Below are positions 8,188 to 17,349 of a DNA stretch of 64,000 nucleotides, piece after piece. The stretch lies in contig JAHHIJ010000007.1 of NCBI GenBank assembly GCA_019358985.1, positions 1 through 64,000 of the forward strand, given 5' to 3'. A program made the position numbers and the translations under genes. Source of the stretch: Tolypothrix brevis GSE-NOS-MK-07-07A (GTDB lineage: Bacteria; Cyanobacteriota; Cyanobacteriia; Cyanobacteriales; Nostocaceae). The first letter of the stretch is position 1. Each line of letters starts with the position of its first letter. A model generated the notes under the pieces. It worked only from the letters and a program-made list of their open reading frames with translations, did not search any database and was not told where the DNA came from.

Positions 8188-9264
8188 CTACTCTGGTGGG
8201 TGAGGAATAGTAATTGAACCAAATTCAGTTGACTTGCCGTTTTTAATGGCATCGAAAGTACCTTTAATAGTACCAGCGATGGGCACAGCAACAAGTGTCC
8301 CCAACAACCCAGCAATTTCAAATCCCATCAAAATAGAAACGAAAATCCAGATAGGATTAAGTCCGATAACATCACCGAGTAATTTCGGTGCTATCAAATT
8401 ATCTTTAATCTGTTGCAACAAAACCGCTGCTATTGCGACTTGAATTGCTAGCGACCAACTTTGCAGCAACACTAAAATTACCACCAAACCGATACCAAGA
8501 GAAGCGCCAATAAAAGGAATTAGTTGGGAGATGCCAATAAGTATGGCAAACAACAAAGCAAACGGCACCTTGAGAATCAAGAAAATCGGGGTGAGACAAA
8601 CTATCATGAACAGCGCTAGCAAAAGTTGGCTGAGGAAAAAGTTGTGGAAATTGAGACGCAAAGATGTAATTAAAGGGATTCGAATGTTAGATGGTAAGAG
8701 ATTAACCAAACCAGACCAAACGCGATCGCCATACAAAAGCATGTAAAATGCTAGTACGACTATTAACACCATGTTGATTAATCCTGATAAAAGCGTCCCA
8801 GCTACGCCTACAGCACTAGAGGCTAGTTGTTGCACCACGTTCTGAATACTGGCATTGATTTGAGTGCTCACAACCGTCAAATCTAATGGTAAACGCCGCT
8901 TTCTCGCCAAAATCTCAAACCGGTGTAGATTTTCTTGACTAGCGCTTAACAAACCAGGAATCTTATTTAAAAGTTGAAGCGTTTGGTCAACTACTATCGG
9001 CACTAAGGTGACACCCAAAATCACAAACAGCGTTAAAGTTCCTAGCAAAACTATAATCACTGCCTGAGTGCGCGTAATTCGAGCGCGTTCAAAAAACTTA
9101 ACTGGATAATTCAGTAAAAAAGCAAGAATCGCGGCAACAATCAAAATGGTAATTGGATGCTGAAATAACTGATAAAACTGAGATACCAGCCAAATATTCA
9201 GAGCGATAATCGGACCGCTCAGACCATAGAATAACAGACTTTTAACGGAGGCTGAACGGCGCAT
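8188..9264 (-). CDS. AI-2E family transporter (UPF0118 permease)
   Basis: Polytopic inner-membrane protein of the AI-2E/PerM superfamily. Pairs of hydrophobic helices occupy the N-terminus, followed by a soluble stretch with amphipathic segments (about 100-150) and then clustered C-terminal helices containing the family motif LLFAILIGISQLIPFIGASL and LLQQIKDNLIAPKLLG. The longest frame reaches back to a TTG at 9372, only 6 bp from the divergent pdxH; the ATG at 9264 (MRRSASVKSL) gives a normal N-terminus and is preferred. Members export varied substrates; the substrate here is unknown. Confidence 0.88.
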   Translation of the reverse strand: MRRSASVKSLLFYGLSGPIIALNIWLVSQFYQLFQHPITILIVAAILAFLLNYPVKFFERARITRTQAVIIVLLGTLTLFVILGVTLVPIVVDQTLQLLNKIPGLLSASQENLHRFEILARKRRLPLDLTVVSTQINASIQNVVQQLASSAVGVAGTLLSGLINMVLIVVLAFYMLLYGDRVWSGLVNLLPSNIRIPLITSLRLNFHNFFLSQLLLALFMIVCLTPIFLILKVPFALLFAILIGISQLIPFIGASLGIGLVVILVLLQSWSLAIQVAIAAVLLQQIKDNLIAPKLLGDVIGLNPIWIFVSILMGFEIAGLLGTLVAVPIAGTIKGTFDAIKNGKSTEFGSITIPHPPE

Positions 9265-9378
9265 ATTGGCTGGGGACTGGGGGGCAGGATAGGTAAGATT
9301 CAGCTGGTGCTGATGAATATGATAGATATTTTTAACAAAGGTGTGTAAACCTAACTTATAAAAAGGAAGCAAATCATC

Positions 9379-10023
9379 ATGGACAAAACTATAGCTGATC
9401 TTCGCAAAGACTATACTTTAGAGGGTCTAAGCGTCTCCGAAGTTGATTTTAATCCTTTTGAACAGTTTAAAAAATGGTTTAATCAGGCACTAGATGCCCA
9501 ACTTCTTGAACCAAATGCGATGACTATTGCCACTGCTACACCAGAGGGCAATCCGTCGGCAAGAATAGTATTATTGAAAAATTTTGATGAGCGGGGTTTT
9601 GTTTTTTACACAAACTATAATAGTCAAAAAGGACAAGAATTAACCGAAAATCCCCAGGCATCTCTTGTTTTTTGGTGGGCGGAACTAGAACGCCAAGTTC
9701 GTATTTATGGACTGGTTGAGAAGGTTTCGGAATACGAGTCAGATGAGTATTTTCACATACGCCCGTTAAATAGTCGCTTGGGTGCGTGGGCATCTAATCA
9801 AAGCGAGGTGATAGAAAACAGAGAAGTTCTTGAGCAACGCTTGCAAGAACTTCAGATAAAATATGAAAATCAAGATGTGCCGCGACCGCAGCATTGGGGA
9901 GGGATGCGAGTGATCCCCGCAAAAATTGAGTTTTGGCAAGGACGCCCCAGTCGCCTGCACGATCGCTTGCTTTATACTTGTTTGGATGATAAAAGTTGGA
10001 AAATAGAGCGCTTGTCACCTTAA
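9379..10023 (+). CDS. pdxH: Pyridoxamine 5'-phosphate oxidase
   Basis: FMN enzyme oxidising pyridoxamine/pyridoxine 5'-phosphate to pyridoxal 5'-phosphate. The 214-aa length is canonical. Visible motifs are the N-terminal DLRKDYT, the FMN-binding stretch [31 protein letters not shown], the substrate loop [15 protein letters not shown], and the C-terminal [12 protein letters not shown] followed by LSP. The stop codon overlaps that of the convergent small gene at 10020-10181. Confidence 0.96.
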   Translation: MDKTIADLRKDYTLEGLSVSEVDFNPFEQFKKWFNQALDAQLLEPNAMTIATATPEGNPSARIVLLKNFDERGFVFYTNYNSQKGQELTENPQASLVFWWAELERQVRIYGLVEKVSEYESDEYFHIRPLNSRLGAWASNQSEVIENREVLEQRLQELQIKYENQDVPRPQHWGGMRVIPAKIEFWQGRPSRLHDRLLYTCLDDKSWKIERLSP

Positions 10024-10181
10024 TCGTTTTTGTCTAGCCAAGGTGGTATTGCACCTAATAGCTTTTGTGGTTCTATTCCACGAGAACCACCTGGCTCAGT
10101 TTTGCGAGGTTTGCCAGTATTTGGTGGCTTGATGTCTCTTTCGGAACCACCCTTTTGTTCTTTATTTTTGTCATCGCTCAT
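10020..10181 (-). CDS. Small hydrophilic protein of 53 aa
   Basis: Open frame beginning [20 protein letters not shown] and ending IPPWLDKND. It is very polar, Gly/Pro/Lys-rich and likely disordered. An AAGGA element lies 9 bases before the ATG. The start codon is only 12 bp after the stop of the upstream membrane-TPR gene, so the two are probably co-transcribed. No family is recognised. The frame, spacing and ribosome binding site support it as real. Confidence 0.6.
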   Translation of the reverse strand: MSDDKNKEQKGGSERDIKPPNTGKPRKTEPGGSRGIEPQKLLGAIPPWLDKND

Positions 10182-10193
10182 TTTATATTGTCC

Positions 10194-11774
10194 TTATTGA
10201 TTGGGAATTGGTAATTGCTCATTGCCCATTACCCAGAGAATTTCCTCTGTGTGCTGGGTAAAATTTTTACCTGTTAAGCTGGGAAGTTCGGGAACTTCAT
10301 TTAATTTCTTCAAGATAATGAATTTCAATTCCGCATAATCTTCACAAATACCTTGTAAATCTGGATCTTTGCCTGCCCATTCCCAGATTGTCTGTTCGCT
10401 GTTTCTCACCAAAGCGTAAACTAAATAACGGCGTGCTAGTGAAAGCGCGGTTTTTACCTCAGCATTAGTTCGGTGAGCGATGGCATACCAAGCCGCTAGA
10501 TTATATAAAAAGCGAGTATTTAACTCTGATGTCTCATCCCAACCATTCTTCAGCTTTTCTATTTCCTGTTTAGCTTCCAAAATCAAATTGACATCGCCTA
10601 TCATTAACCCAGCCATCGCTTTGCCAATTCTAATTCTACGCTTGACAGATTCGTCTTCACATGTATTCAGGGCGAGATCGTATTGCAGTAGTGCTTGACG
10701 TTGGTAATTGAGACATTCTTTGCCTAAGGTTTCTCCTCCAAAGGTGCTGTATGTGTCAGCTAAATTTTCGTAAGGTTGAAACCACTCAGGATACAAAACT
10801 ATTGCTTGCTGTAAATCTTCAATCGCCAAATAGTAAAACATTTTGCCCTGAGTCGGAGCGCTGGCTAGATTAAGAGCGCCAAAAAAATTATAAATCTTTG
10901 CTTGATAGCGATCGCGTTTTCGTCCCAAGTGATACCAAGGCACAGCAGCCACCATTTCGCGCCGGCTGAGTTCCAACGCCAACCAGCGAATAGCGGAGCC
11001 AAGCAGCTTTCTGTAGCGGTCTTTCAGTGCTTCTTTGGATACCGAATCTTCTGACTCCCAAACTGTGTACAACTTAGAAGAAAGACGACCTGCAATATTA
11101 GTAATTTCAAAAGTAATTCCCAGGCGATGGTATTCTTTACCTTGGCTTTGCAAAATGCTAGTTACTTTGGTGCCGAATGGTGGAAATATCACCTTCAAGA
11201 TGTTCACCGCTGGATGCATTTGCTCTGGTGCGAACTCGCTAAGTGAAGTTACCATCTCACCAAGTCGTTGGTCTGGTGTTGTTTGCGGTAACGGTAACTT
11301 ATCAGGAGGGTGATAGCTTTGGGGTCCTTGGTGGATGATATGTTCTTTCATCCGTTGATGCAAGCCTTTCATCTCCCCCACAAGTTTTTCTCGCGCTAAT
11401 TGCGAAATACCTGGTAACACATTGGTCATTTCCTCTGCATCAGAAGCATTGATGAAATTGTCTACAATCAATTGGGATGAACGCTGAAAAATCATTAAAA
11501 TGACGCGATAGACGATTAAAAGACTTAGTAAAATCACCACGATATTTACCAGAATCATAAAAATCCTGGTAAAGTTTTTCTCCACCACTTCGAGGTCGTC
11601 TATCAACTTTATGACAGATGTCTTTGGCTTATCAGATTGACTCGGTGTTGGTGTTGCAATCGGTGTTGGTCTGGCAATAATTTGTTGACTATATATGGAT
11701 GGTCGCCGGTATGCTGACAATCCATAACTAAAGACAAATAAGACGGTGAATACTAACAACAGTCGTACTTTCAC
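10194..11774 (-). CDS. Membrane protein with TPR-like C-terminal half
   Basis: About 525 aa. The N-terminal membrane helix LLLVFTVLFVFSYGLSAY is followed by a Pro/Thr-rich linker, a second helix around IFMILVNIVVILLSLLIVY, and a long cytosolic part with TPR-like pairs such as LAIEDLQQAIVLYPEWFQPY and LADTYSTFGG. Function is unknown. The longest frame starts at TTG 11837, but its first codons lie inside a MITE-like element shared with 49573-49681. A GTG at 11774, just before the first helix, is a better start, though its ribosome binding site is weak. Confidence 0.7.
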   Translation of the reverse strand: MKVRLLLVFTVLFVFSYGLSAYRRPSIYSQQIIARPTPIATPTPSQSDKPKTSVIKLIDDLEVVEKNFTRIFMILVNIVVILLSLLIVYRVILMIFQRSSQLIVDNFINASDAEEMTNVLPGISQLAREKLVGEMKGLHQRMKEHIIHQGPQSYHPPDKLPLPQTTPDQRLGEMVTSLSEFAPEQMHPAVNILKVIFPPFGTKVTSILQSQGKEYHRLGITFEITNIAGRLSSKLYTVWESEDSVSKEALKDRYRKLLGSAIRWLALELSRREMVAAVPWYHLGRKRDRYQAKIYNFFGALNLASAPTQGKMFYYLAIEDLQQAIVLYPEWFQPYENLADTYSTFGGETLGKECLNYQRQALLQYDLALNTCEDESVKRRIRIGKAMAGLMIGDVNLILEAKQEIEKLKNGWDETSELNTRFLYNLAAWYAIAHRTNAEVKTALSLARRYLVYALVRNSEQTIWEWAGKDPDLQGICEDYAELKFIILKKLNEVPELPSLTGKNFTQHTEEILWVMGNEQLPIPNQ

Positions 11775-11794
11775 AACTTTAAGCTTGGTGATAT

Positions 11795-11903
11795 TATGTT
11801 CGCTTTCAGGTAAATTAGGTACATGCGTAAAGCCCAAAACCCGCTCTGAGACGTTCCACGGTCACGTCTCTACGTGTATTTAATAACAACGCAATCTGCT
11901 GTA
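11795..11903. mobile_element. MITE-like element (TACAGCA family), copy 1
   Basis: From 11819 to 11903 the sequence aligns over 85 bp with 49597-49681: GTACATRCGTAAARCCCAAA on the left and ATAACAACGCAATCTGCTGTA on the right. The central palindrome differs: this copy carries a GACGTTCCACGGTCACGTC core, the other GACGTAGCATTGCTACGTC. The left end is more diverged. It overlaps the 5' end of the longest frame of the gene at 10194. Confidence 0.75.
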
Positions 11904-11932
11904 ATAGTCAATAGACATCTCCAGATTCATAC

Positions 11933-11961
11933 GTAAAGACGTTCCACGGTCACGTCTCTAC
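11933..11961. repeat. Palindromic repeat, imperfect core
   Basis: A 29-bp member of the GTAAAGACG...CGTCTCTAC family with centre TTCCACGGTCA. It lies in the 11838-12146 gap, which holds only repeats. Confidence 0.85.
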
Positions 11962-12053
11962 AAGGGTTTCGGGCAACGCATAATTAATTTCCAACAGATG
12001 TCTAATAGACATCGCGATCGCTCTTTAAATATGTGTTATCCAGAACCTTTGAT

Positions 12054-12146
12054 TAGACGTAGCAGTGCTACGTTTCTACATTCTTAGACGTAGCAGTGCT
12101 ACGTTTCTACATTCTTAGACGTAGCAGTGCTACGTCTCTACATTCT
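12054..12146. repeat. Three 31-bp tandem palindromes
   Basis: Three copies with exact 31-bp period starting at 12054, 12085 and 12116. Each contains TAGACGTAGC AGT GCTACGT and ends CTACATTC. The last copy abuts the stop codon of the DUF3153 gene, so it may act as its transcription terminator. Confidence 0.93.
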
Positions 12147-12968
12147 TTATTTAGCTGAAGAAGGAGAAAATTGAATGCTGGGGTCTGGCATAAAAGTATA
12201 CCTTAGATAAAGCCCACTGGCAACAAACAAAATTATTAACAAACTACCAATACCGAGGGGACTGGGAAGCCAGAAAGTTACTTCGATGTGGTTTAATTGA
12301 CCGGGGACGAGTTTCCATACCAATTTATTTTGACTTTTTTCGGGAGCGATACCAACAGAAAGGCTCGAATCCCCTTGAGCGCTTTCGGTTTGTTGAATGT
12401 TTCTTACACCCCAAGGAGTTTTCAAGCTAAATTCTAAATCGAGAATCGAGCCTGCATTCGCCAGAACGTTACCATTGTTAGCGATTAGAGAGAGCGATCG
12501 CAAGTCCACATCGTAAATCAACCGATTCCGCACTAACACTAAGAAATTGTTCTGAAACAAAAGTAAGTTTGACTCAATTTTTGGCAATTCTGAGTCAGAT
12601 GTGCCTTTAACTTCAGCTTTTTGATTAATCTTGGGATTGAAAAATTCGTTAAATTTGGTTTGTAATTCCTCACCACTACTGAAGGGAATTGTGACGATAA
12701 TTTCTGATTTAGAAAGTCGCCGTACTTTGCCTTCTTCTTTGCGGGCGCGGCGTTCAATGCTATTTAACCAATCGTATACTGAGTCACCGCTAAAACTAGT
12801 TAGTCGTTCTGCTAACTTAATATGCTGCACCAGTTCACCGCGATTCGAGTTTTCAAAGTTTACCCCCGCTTCATACTGTACGCAACCAGATAGCACCAGG
12901 GATGCCAACAGCACCAGACAGACAAATCTTAGCCGTGCAAAGCTTTTTGCTAAAACCGATAAATTCAT
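12147..12968 (-). CDS. DUF3153 family lipoprotein
   Basis: Cyanobacterial conserved protein with an N-terminal signal ending in the lipobox LVLSGC, so it is predicted to be lipid-anchored on the outer face of the plasma or thylakoid membrane. A C-terminal membrane helix (LGIGSLLIILFVASGLYL) follows the extracytoplasmic domain, giving two membrane attachments. Function of DUF3153 is not known to me. An ATG at 12968 (MNLSVLAKSF) is preferred over the TTG 18 bases upstream. Confidence 0.85.
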   Translation of the reverse strand: MNLSVLAKSFARLRFVCLVLLASLVLSGCVQYEAGVNFENSNRGELVQHIKLAERLTSFSGDSVYDWLNSIERRARKEEGKVRRLSKSEIIVTIPFSSGEELQTKFNEFFNPKINQKAEVKGTSDSELPKIESNLLLFQNNFLVLVRNRLIYDVDLRSLSLIANNGNVLANAGSILDLEFSLKTPWGVRNIQQTESAQGDSSLSVGIAPEKSQNKLVWKLVPGQLNHIEVTFWLPSPLGIGSLLIILFVASGLYLRYTFMPDPSIQFSPSSAK

Positions 12969-13080
12969 AACTATAAATCTCCACAAAAGTCAACTCAAGG
13001 ATGAAAGATGAAGGATGAAGTTAAAACCTTAGAGAAGTTCTATCTAGGTTGAAATTGTACCCCAAAGCTTTTTTGATCCT

Positions 13081-13222
13081 TCATATCATGTCAGGTTTAT
13101 TAATTACTTTTGTAAAGACGTTCCGGCGGAACGTCTCTACGACGGTTGTAAAGACGTTCCGGCGGAACGTCTCTACGACGGTAGGTAGGTTTTTATTACT
13201 GTTAATTAAACGGACATGACAT
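13081..13222. mobile_element. Composite palindrome element with ATCATGTC inverted ends
   Basis: Left end TATCATGTCAGGTTTATTAA and right end TTAATTAAACGGACATGACA form imperfect terminal inverted repeats. Between them lie two 29-bp palindromes of the GTAAAGACGTTCC family (13112-13140 and 13148-13176), then GGTTTTTATTACTG. An inverted copy with one palindrome is at 27411-27520, a degraded one at about 3500-3590, and a solo end at 47580-47597. Confidence 0.75.
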
Positions 13223-13238
13223 CACACTTCATCCTTAT

Positions 13239-13778
13239 TTAAAGGCTCAACCAAAGCAAGCTACCCAAGATGAAACTAATGGTAATTAATCCAACCCAAA
13301 TAAAGCGATTATCTTTAGTATTAACTTGGTTCAAGTCAACATATTCTCGCTCAGTCGGCTTTTTCGGTTGGGAAGATTTTGTACCAGCAGCAAGACGAAT
13401 TTTACTTTCATTATCAGATAGTGCGCCCAAATCGGGAATTTGAGTCATCCATTCCCTTGGTCTTTGTAGCTTCGGTGCTTTGAGAATGTAAACTAAATTT
13501 CGGGCTTCTTTGCTGGTTTCGGAAAAAGGATGACGTTTAAGTTCTTCGCAAAGAGCGATCGCATCCTCTGTACGTTCAGCAGCTTCATAAGCTGTTACCA
13601 GCCAGATTTGTACTTCTCCCCCTAAGCGAGAATTGGGATTCACCAGAGCGATCGCTTTTTCGAGATTTTCCACCGCTTGCCGATATTCCCCACTTTCAAA
13701 AGCAGCTTTCCCCGATTGGTAAAGATTTTTGGCAATTTCTAAACTTTCTGCACTCACGTTTTCCACACAAATCAGCAC
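13239..13778 (-). CDS. TPR protein with C-terminal membrane anchor
   Basis: About 175 aa. Two tetratricopeptide-like motifs are seen (NLYQSGKAAFESGEYRQAVE and VQIWLVTAYEAAERTEDAIA), then a charged linker and a single C-terminal helix FIWVGLITISFILGSLLWL, which suggests a tail-anchored scaffold protein. Starts are ambiguous: GTG at 13778, 13766 or 13757. The last one (before SAESLEIAKN) has GGAAAAC upstream and best fits a TPR N-terminus. Partner proteins are unknown. Confidence 0.78.
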   Translation of the reverse strand: MLICVENVSAESLEIAKNLYQSGKAAFESGEYRQAVENLEKAIALVNPNSRLGGEVQIWLVTAYEAAERTEDAIALCEELKRHPFSETSKEARNLVYILKAPKLQRPREWMTQIPDLGALSDNESKIRLAAGTKSSQPKKPTEREYVDLNQVNTKDNRFIWVGLITISFILGSLLWLSL

Positions 13779-13800
13779 TTTCTTAATTGTGCCAATATCA

Positions 13801-13986
13801 ATGAGAAAGAGGGGGAAAGGGGAAAGGGGAAAGGATCAGAAAAATATTCCCAGAGTTATTTAAATCACTCTTCTTACAAAGGTCAACGGGACGGAAACCG
13901 ATCCCGCTAAGTTTGAGCTTTATTTCCATACCTTTACCCTTTAACCTTTAACCTTTTCCCCTCTTCAAATCCCCCCTTGTACCCTT
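13801..13986. repeat. Polypurine/polypyrimidine inverted tract
   Basis: ATGAGAAAGAGGGGGAAAGG and repeats on the left, CCTTTAACCTTTTCCCCTC on the right. It is the same layout as 5893-6025, including TTTATTTCCATACCTTT. It lies between argB and the TPR gene. Confidence 0.8.
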
Positions 13987-14883
13987 CTAAGAAGTAAATT
14001 GAGAACCCATCAACATTGTCCCGATACCAACGTCGGTGAAGATTTCTAGCAGCAGGGCGTGAGGAATGCGACCATCAATTATATGTGCTGCACGTACTCC
14101 TTGAGCGAGCGATCGCACGCAACAATTTACTTTCGGGATCATCCCACCACTAACTACATTAGTAGCAATCAAGTGGCGAGCTTCTTGAATATCCACTTTC
14201 GGAATCAAGCTTGACGGATCTTTGTAATCTTTTAAAATACCCCGCGTATCTGTGAGCAAAATTAACTTTTCTGCCCCAAGTGCTGCGGCTATTTCTCCAG
14301 CTACCGTATCAGCGTTGATGTTGTAAGCTTGTCCTGTTTCGTCTGCGGCTACGCTAGAAACTACTGGGATATAGCCATTGCTAGCGAGTGTGTCCAAAAT
14401 CTTGATATTCACACCGCAAACTTCCCCCACAAAGCCAATGCCTTCTTGACCTTGGGGACGAGCTTTAATTAAATTACCATCTTTACCGCATAATCCTACC
14501 GCCAAGCCGCCAGCTTGGTTAATCAAGGCGACTATTTCTTTGTTAACTCGACCGACTAAAACCATTTCCACCACATCCATTGTGGCGGCATCGGTGACGC
14601 GCAGACCATTTTTAAATTGCGGTTCGATTCCCAGTTTATCGAGCCAGCTGTTAATTTCTGGTCCCCCACCGTGGACTAAAATTGGTCGTAAGCCGACGCA
14701 GGATAAGAATACAACATCGCGGATAACTTTATCTTTGAGGGTGCTATCTTTCATTGCCGCACCGCCGTATTTGACAACAACGGTGCGTCCCGCAAATTGC
14801 TGGATGTAAGGTAATGCTTCGCTCAGTACTTGCACGCGAGTGGCTGCGTCTTCTCTGATATATTCAGTATCGTTGACTATCAT
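13987..14883 (-). CDS. argB: Acetylglutamate kinase
   Basis: Phosphorylates N-acetylglutamate in arginine synthesis; in cyanobacteria it is the target of PII activation. The 298-aa length is normal. The amino-acid kinase signature [11 protein letters not shown] (about 37-47), the substrate loop [18 protein letters not shown], and the C-terminal [20 protein letters not shown] with [18 protein letters not shown] are all present. The C-terminal part is of the arginine-sensitive type. The upstream gene in the same orientation is aroK. Confidence 0.97.
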   Translation of the reverse strand: MIVNDTEYIREDAATRVQVLSEALPYIQQFAGRTVVVKYGGAAMKDSTLKDKVIRDVVFLSCVGLRPILVHGGGPEINSWLDKLGIEPQFKNGLRVTDAATMDVVEMVLVGRVNKEIVALINQAGGLAVGLCGKDGNLIKARPQGQEGIGFVGEVCGVNIKILDTLASNGYIPVVSSVAADETGQAYNINADTVAGEIAAALGAEKLILLTDTRGILKDYKDPSSLIPKVDIQEARHLIATNVVSGGMIPKVNCCVRSLAQGVRAAHIIDGRIPHALLLEIFTDVGIGTMLMGSQFTS

Positions 14884-14979
14884 GGGGCGCTGTTGACAGT
14901 TAAAACTGATCTAAATAGTTTAAAGGAGTTTGGTACTTTCAACAATGTCTCTTCATGAAGAGGGGTAAAGGGGAAGAAA

Positions 14980-15003
14980 GACGTAGCAGTGCTACGTCTC
15001 TAC
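14980..15003. repeat. Palindromic repeat supplying the aroK stop codon
   Basis: GACGTAGCAGTGCTACGTCTC plus TAC. Read on the minus strand it starts GTA GAG ACG TAG, giving the last three residues and the stop codon of aroK. Confidence 0.9.
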
Positions 15004-15534
15004 ATCGGTTGTCTGTTTCAGAACAGTAGGAATCGCCTCAAGTACTCGTGTAGCGGTTTTCGTGGGTGTTTCTTCCTCACTGATGCTGATTCGCAGATCG
15101 GCTTGATTGTAAAGTGATTGTCGTTGTTCAAGAAGCGATCGCAGTTTTTGTTTCAAGTCAACATCTTGCAGTAACGGTCTTGTGGTATCTTCTGCTAAAC
15201 GGGTGTAAAGTAATTCTACTGGCACATCCAGCCAAACAATCAAACCGTGACGTAGGTAACTCCAGTTTTTTTGTTGGAGAATAACCCCTCCACCAGTAGA
15301 GATAACTAATTTTGTAAAAGAGCAAATTTGTGCTAATACATCGCTTTCTATTTGACGAAAACCCGCTTCACCAACGGATGCAAACAACTCATTAATACTT
15401 TGTTTGGTTGTTTCTTCAATTACGTTATCCGCATCCAGAAACCCGTAACTCAATTGTTTCGCAAGTTCGCGCCCTACAGTAGTCTTACCGGCACCCATCA
15501 TGCCAATTAAGTATAGGTTAACTCCTTTTAACAT
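14992..15534 (-). CDS. aroK: Shikimate kinase
   Basis: ATP-dependent phosphorylation of shikimate at O3 in chorismate synthesis. The P-loop GMMGAGKTTVG lies near residues 11-21, followed by the DAD motif (FLDADNVIEE) and the GGG substrate motif (STGGGVILQ), then the RPLL lid. The ATG at 15534 is preferred; TTG and GTG codons just upstream share the AGGAG near 15557. The last residues Val-Glu-Thr and the stop are contributed by a palindromic repeat, so the C-terminus has been replaced or trimmed by it. Confidence 0.94.
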   Translation of the reverse strand: MLKGVNLYLIGMMGAGKTTVGRELAKQLSYGFLDADNVIEETTKQSINELFASVGEAGFRQIESDVLAQICSFTKLVISTGGGVILQQKNWSYLRHGLIVWLDVPVELLYTRLAEDTTRPLLQDVDLKQKLRSLLEQRQSLYNQADLRISISEEETPTKTATRVLEAIPTVLKQTTDVET

Positions 15535-15589
15535 ACTCACTGTCAATTTCCTACTCCTTTTGGGCGCTTAAATTCCCCACCTTTACTCC

Positions 15590-15750
15590 GAACCTTTCGT
15601 ACAGACGTTCCGCCGGAACGTCTCTACCGTGAACCTTTCGTAGAGACGTGACCGTGGAACGTCTCTACCGTGAACCTTTCGTAGAGACGTGACCGTGGAA
15701 CGTCTCTACCGTGAACCTTTCGTACAGACGTGACCGTGGAACGTCTCTAC
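15590..15750. repeat. Four 41-bp tandem palindromes
   Basis: Units begin GAACCTTTCGTA at 15590, 15631, 15672 and 15713 (period 41). Each contains a GAGACG...CGTCTCTAC palindrome. The first unit has core TTCCGCCGGAA, the other three TGACCGTGGAA, so core variants coexist in one array. It begins 6 bp after the stop of the STAND ATPase gene (in its direction of transcription). Confidence 0.95.
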
Positions 15751-15756
15751 CCTATT

Positions 15757-17349
15757 TTACATCTCGATGTCGAGGCGAATTTCTCGAATGTAATTTTTCA
15801 ATTGCGCTTCAAAAATTGTCTGACTCATGAATGAGTAACCTGATTTATCTTGATTTTCAAAATTTTCCTCTATTAATCGTTCAACTATATATTCCATCAA
15901 AACTGGGGTTTGTGCAAAGCTGGATGCTTGTCTTTCAATTAGCGATCGCCTTTGTAATAACTCTATAGCTTCTAATATTAATCGTTGGGAAACTCGTGGT
16001 ATAATGTCTTTTTGCAACTTTCGCACTGAAACCAAATTGCGATTCAGTGCTAACCAATGCATAATCTGCTTTTCCAAGTTAGATAAACGATAAAATTGCT
16101 CATCTAAAATTGCTCGAATGTCGCCAAAAACCACAGTACCTTGTTCTAAAAATTCATATATATTGCCAGCAAATAATTCTTGAATCGTCGTGGCAACTAA
16201 TTTAATAAATAACGGATTACCTGCATACCACTCAATTAATATTCTGCATTCTTCTTCAGAATAATCTGTAAAGCCTTTTTCTTTGAGAAGTTGCCAACTT
16301 TCTGCATTACTTAATCCTGTCAATTTCCAAGAGCGAACGGGTAATTGTTTTCCTTCCAAAGCGGCAATTTCTTGAGGTTTTTCTCTACTAGTTAACACCA
16401 AGCAACTTTGATGTTGAGAGTCTCCTAATCTTCTGATTAACTCTCCATAACCTTCGTAACCTTGACGGTACCGAATTTGCTTCATAACATCTAGGTTGCT
16501 GACTGCCACAGAGAGCGGATATTCTCTAACCAAATCGGTATTGTTGCCATTGCTTAAAATTGAATCAACACAATCCAATACAATTAGACAGCGTGAAGAA
16601 CGCAAACACTCAATTAGTCGGGAAATATTGTTTTCTATACTTTCTGTACTTTGTATTTGGGCTTCGGGAGATAAAAGCGACCAGAGTTGATGTAAGATGA
16701 CTTCTAGGGGTGGTGCGAGACTAAGCGATCGCCAAATTACAAATTCAAAATCTTCCTTAATTGTGTCTGCAAGCTTTACTGACAAAGCTGTTTTACCAAT
16801 TCCACCCATACCTAAGAGTACCACTAACCGACACCGGTCTTGCACAATCCAGTCTTTCAGGGATGCGAGTTCAGTAGTGCGTCCGTAAAATTTACTTACA
16901 TCAATCGCTTCACCCCAATCTTGTTTTTGATCTGTTTTTATCGGATCAAAATCAGTTTTGTTTTTCTCGGTTATGATTATTTTATTGTTAGTCACATCTA
17001 CTTGAAACCAGCCTTTTTTATAACCTGCTTTCTCTAGTAAGTGAGTCACTCGACTCCAGCTTTTGACCTTAATGCTGCTTCCCTCTTGGTTACTCAGCAT
17101 ATCTTCTATATATTTATATAGTCCATTAGAAAGATAAACTCTCACAGTACTACTACTGCGACTTTTATAAACTGCATTAGCAATTTCTGCCGGACTCAAA
17201 CCACAAAGTAAACCTCTCAAAAATTTCTTTTCAACAGGTGTGAGAGCTTTTCCTTTTGCCGATGCCAAATCAACGTATAACTTTTCTAGCTCCCAATTAT
17301 TTTTAGCCTCTATAAAATCCTCTTCTATTTTATTTGAATTAGCAGTCAT
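15757..17349 (-). CDS. STAND ATPase with vMAP-type N-terminus and NB-ARC domain, no sensor repeats
   Basis: The N-terminal helical/HTH-like domain (about 15-85, containing LTPVEKKFLRGLLCGLSPAE) is of the type found in cyanobacterial vWA-MoxR-associated signalling proteins. An NB-ARC/STAND NTPase follows: Walker A GMGGIGKT (180-187), Walker B CLIVLDCVDSIL, sensor-like VLTSREKP, GLxP-like GNPLFIKL and a winged-helix segment. Proteins of this architecture usually continue into WD40 or TPR sensor repeats. Here the protein stops at 530 aa shortly after the winged helix, right beside a four-copy repeat array. It may be a truncated signalling or defence protein, or a naturally short form. Confidence 0.8.
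   Translation of the reverse strand: MTANSNKIEEDFIEAKNNWELEKLYVDLASAKGKALTPVEKKFLRGLLCGLSPAEIANAVYKSRSSSTVRVYLSNGLYKYIEDMLSNQEGSSIKVKSWSRVTHLLEKAGYKKGWFQVDVTNNKIIITEKNKTDFDPIKTDQKQDWGEAIDVSKFYGRTTELASLKDWIVQDRCRLVVLLGMGGIGKTALSVKLADTIKEDFEFVIWRSLSLAPPLEVILHQLWSLLSPEAQIQSTESIENNISRLIECLRSSRCLIVLDCVDSILSNGNNTDLVREYPLSVAVSNLDVMKQIRYRQGYEGYGELIRRLGDSQHQSCLVLTSREKPQEIAALEGKQLPVRSWKLTGLSNAESWQLLKEKGFTDYSEEECRILIEWYAGNPLFIKLVATTIQELFAGNIYEFLEQGTVVFGDIRAILDEQFYRLSNLEKQIMHWLALNRNLVSVRKLQKDIIPRVSQRLILEAIELLQRRSLIERQASSFAQTPVLMEYIVERLIEENFENQDKSGYSFMSQTIFEAQLKNYIREIRLDIEM

Noticed and set aside
15590-15750. CRISPR array
   Set aside because: Four units of 41 bp without distinct spacers; a palindrome array.
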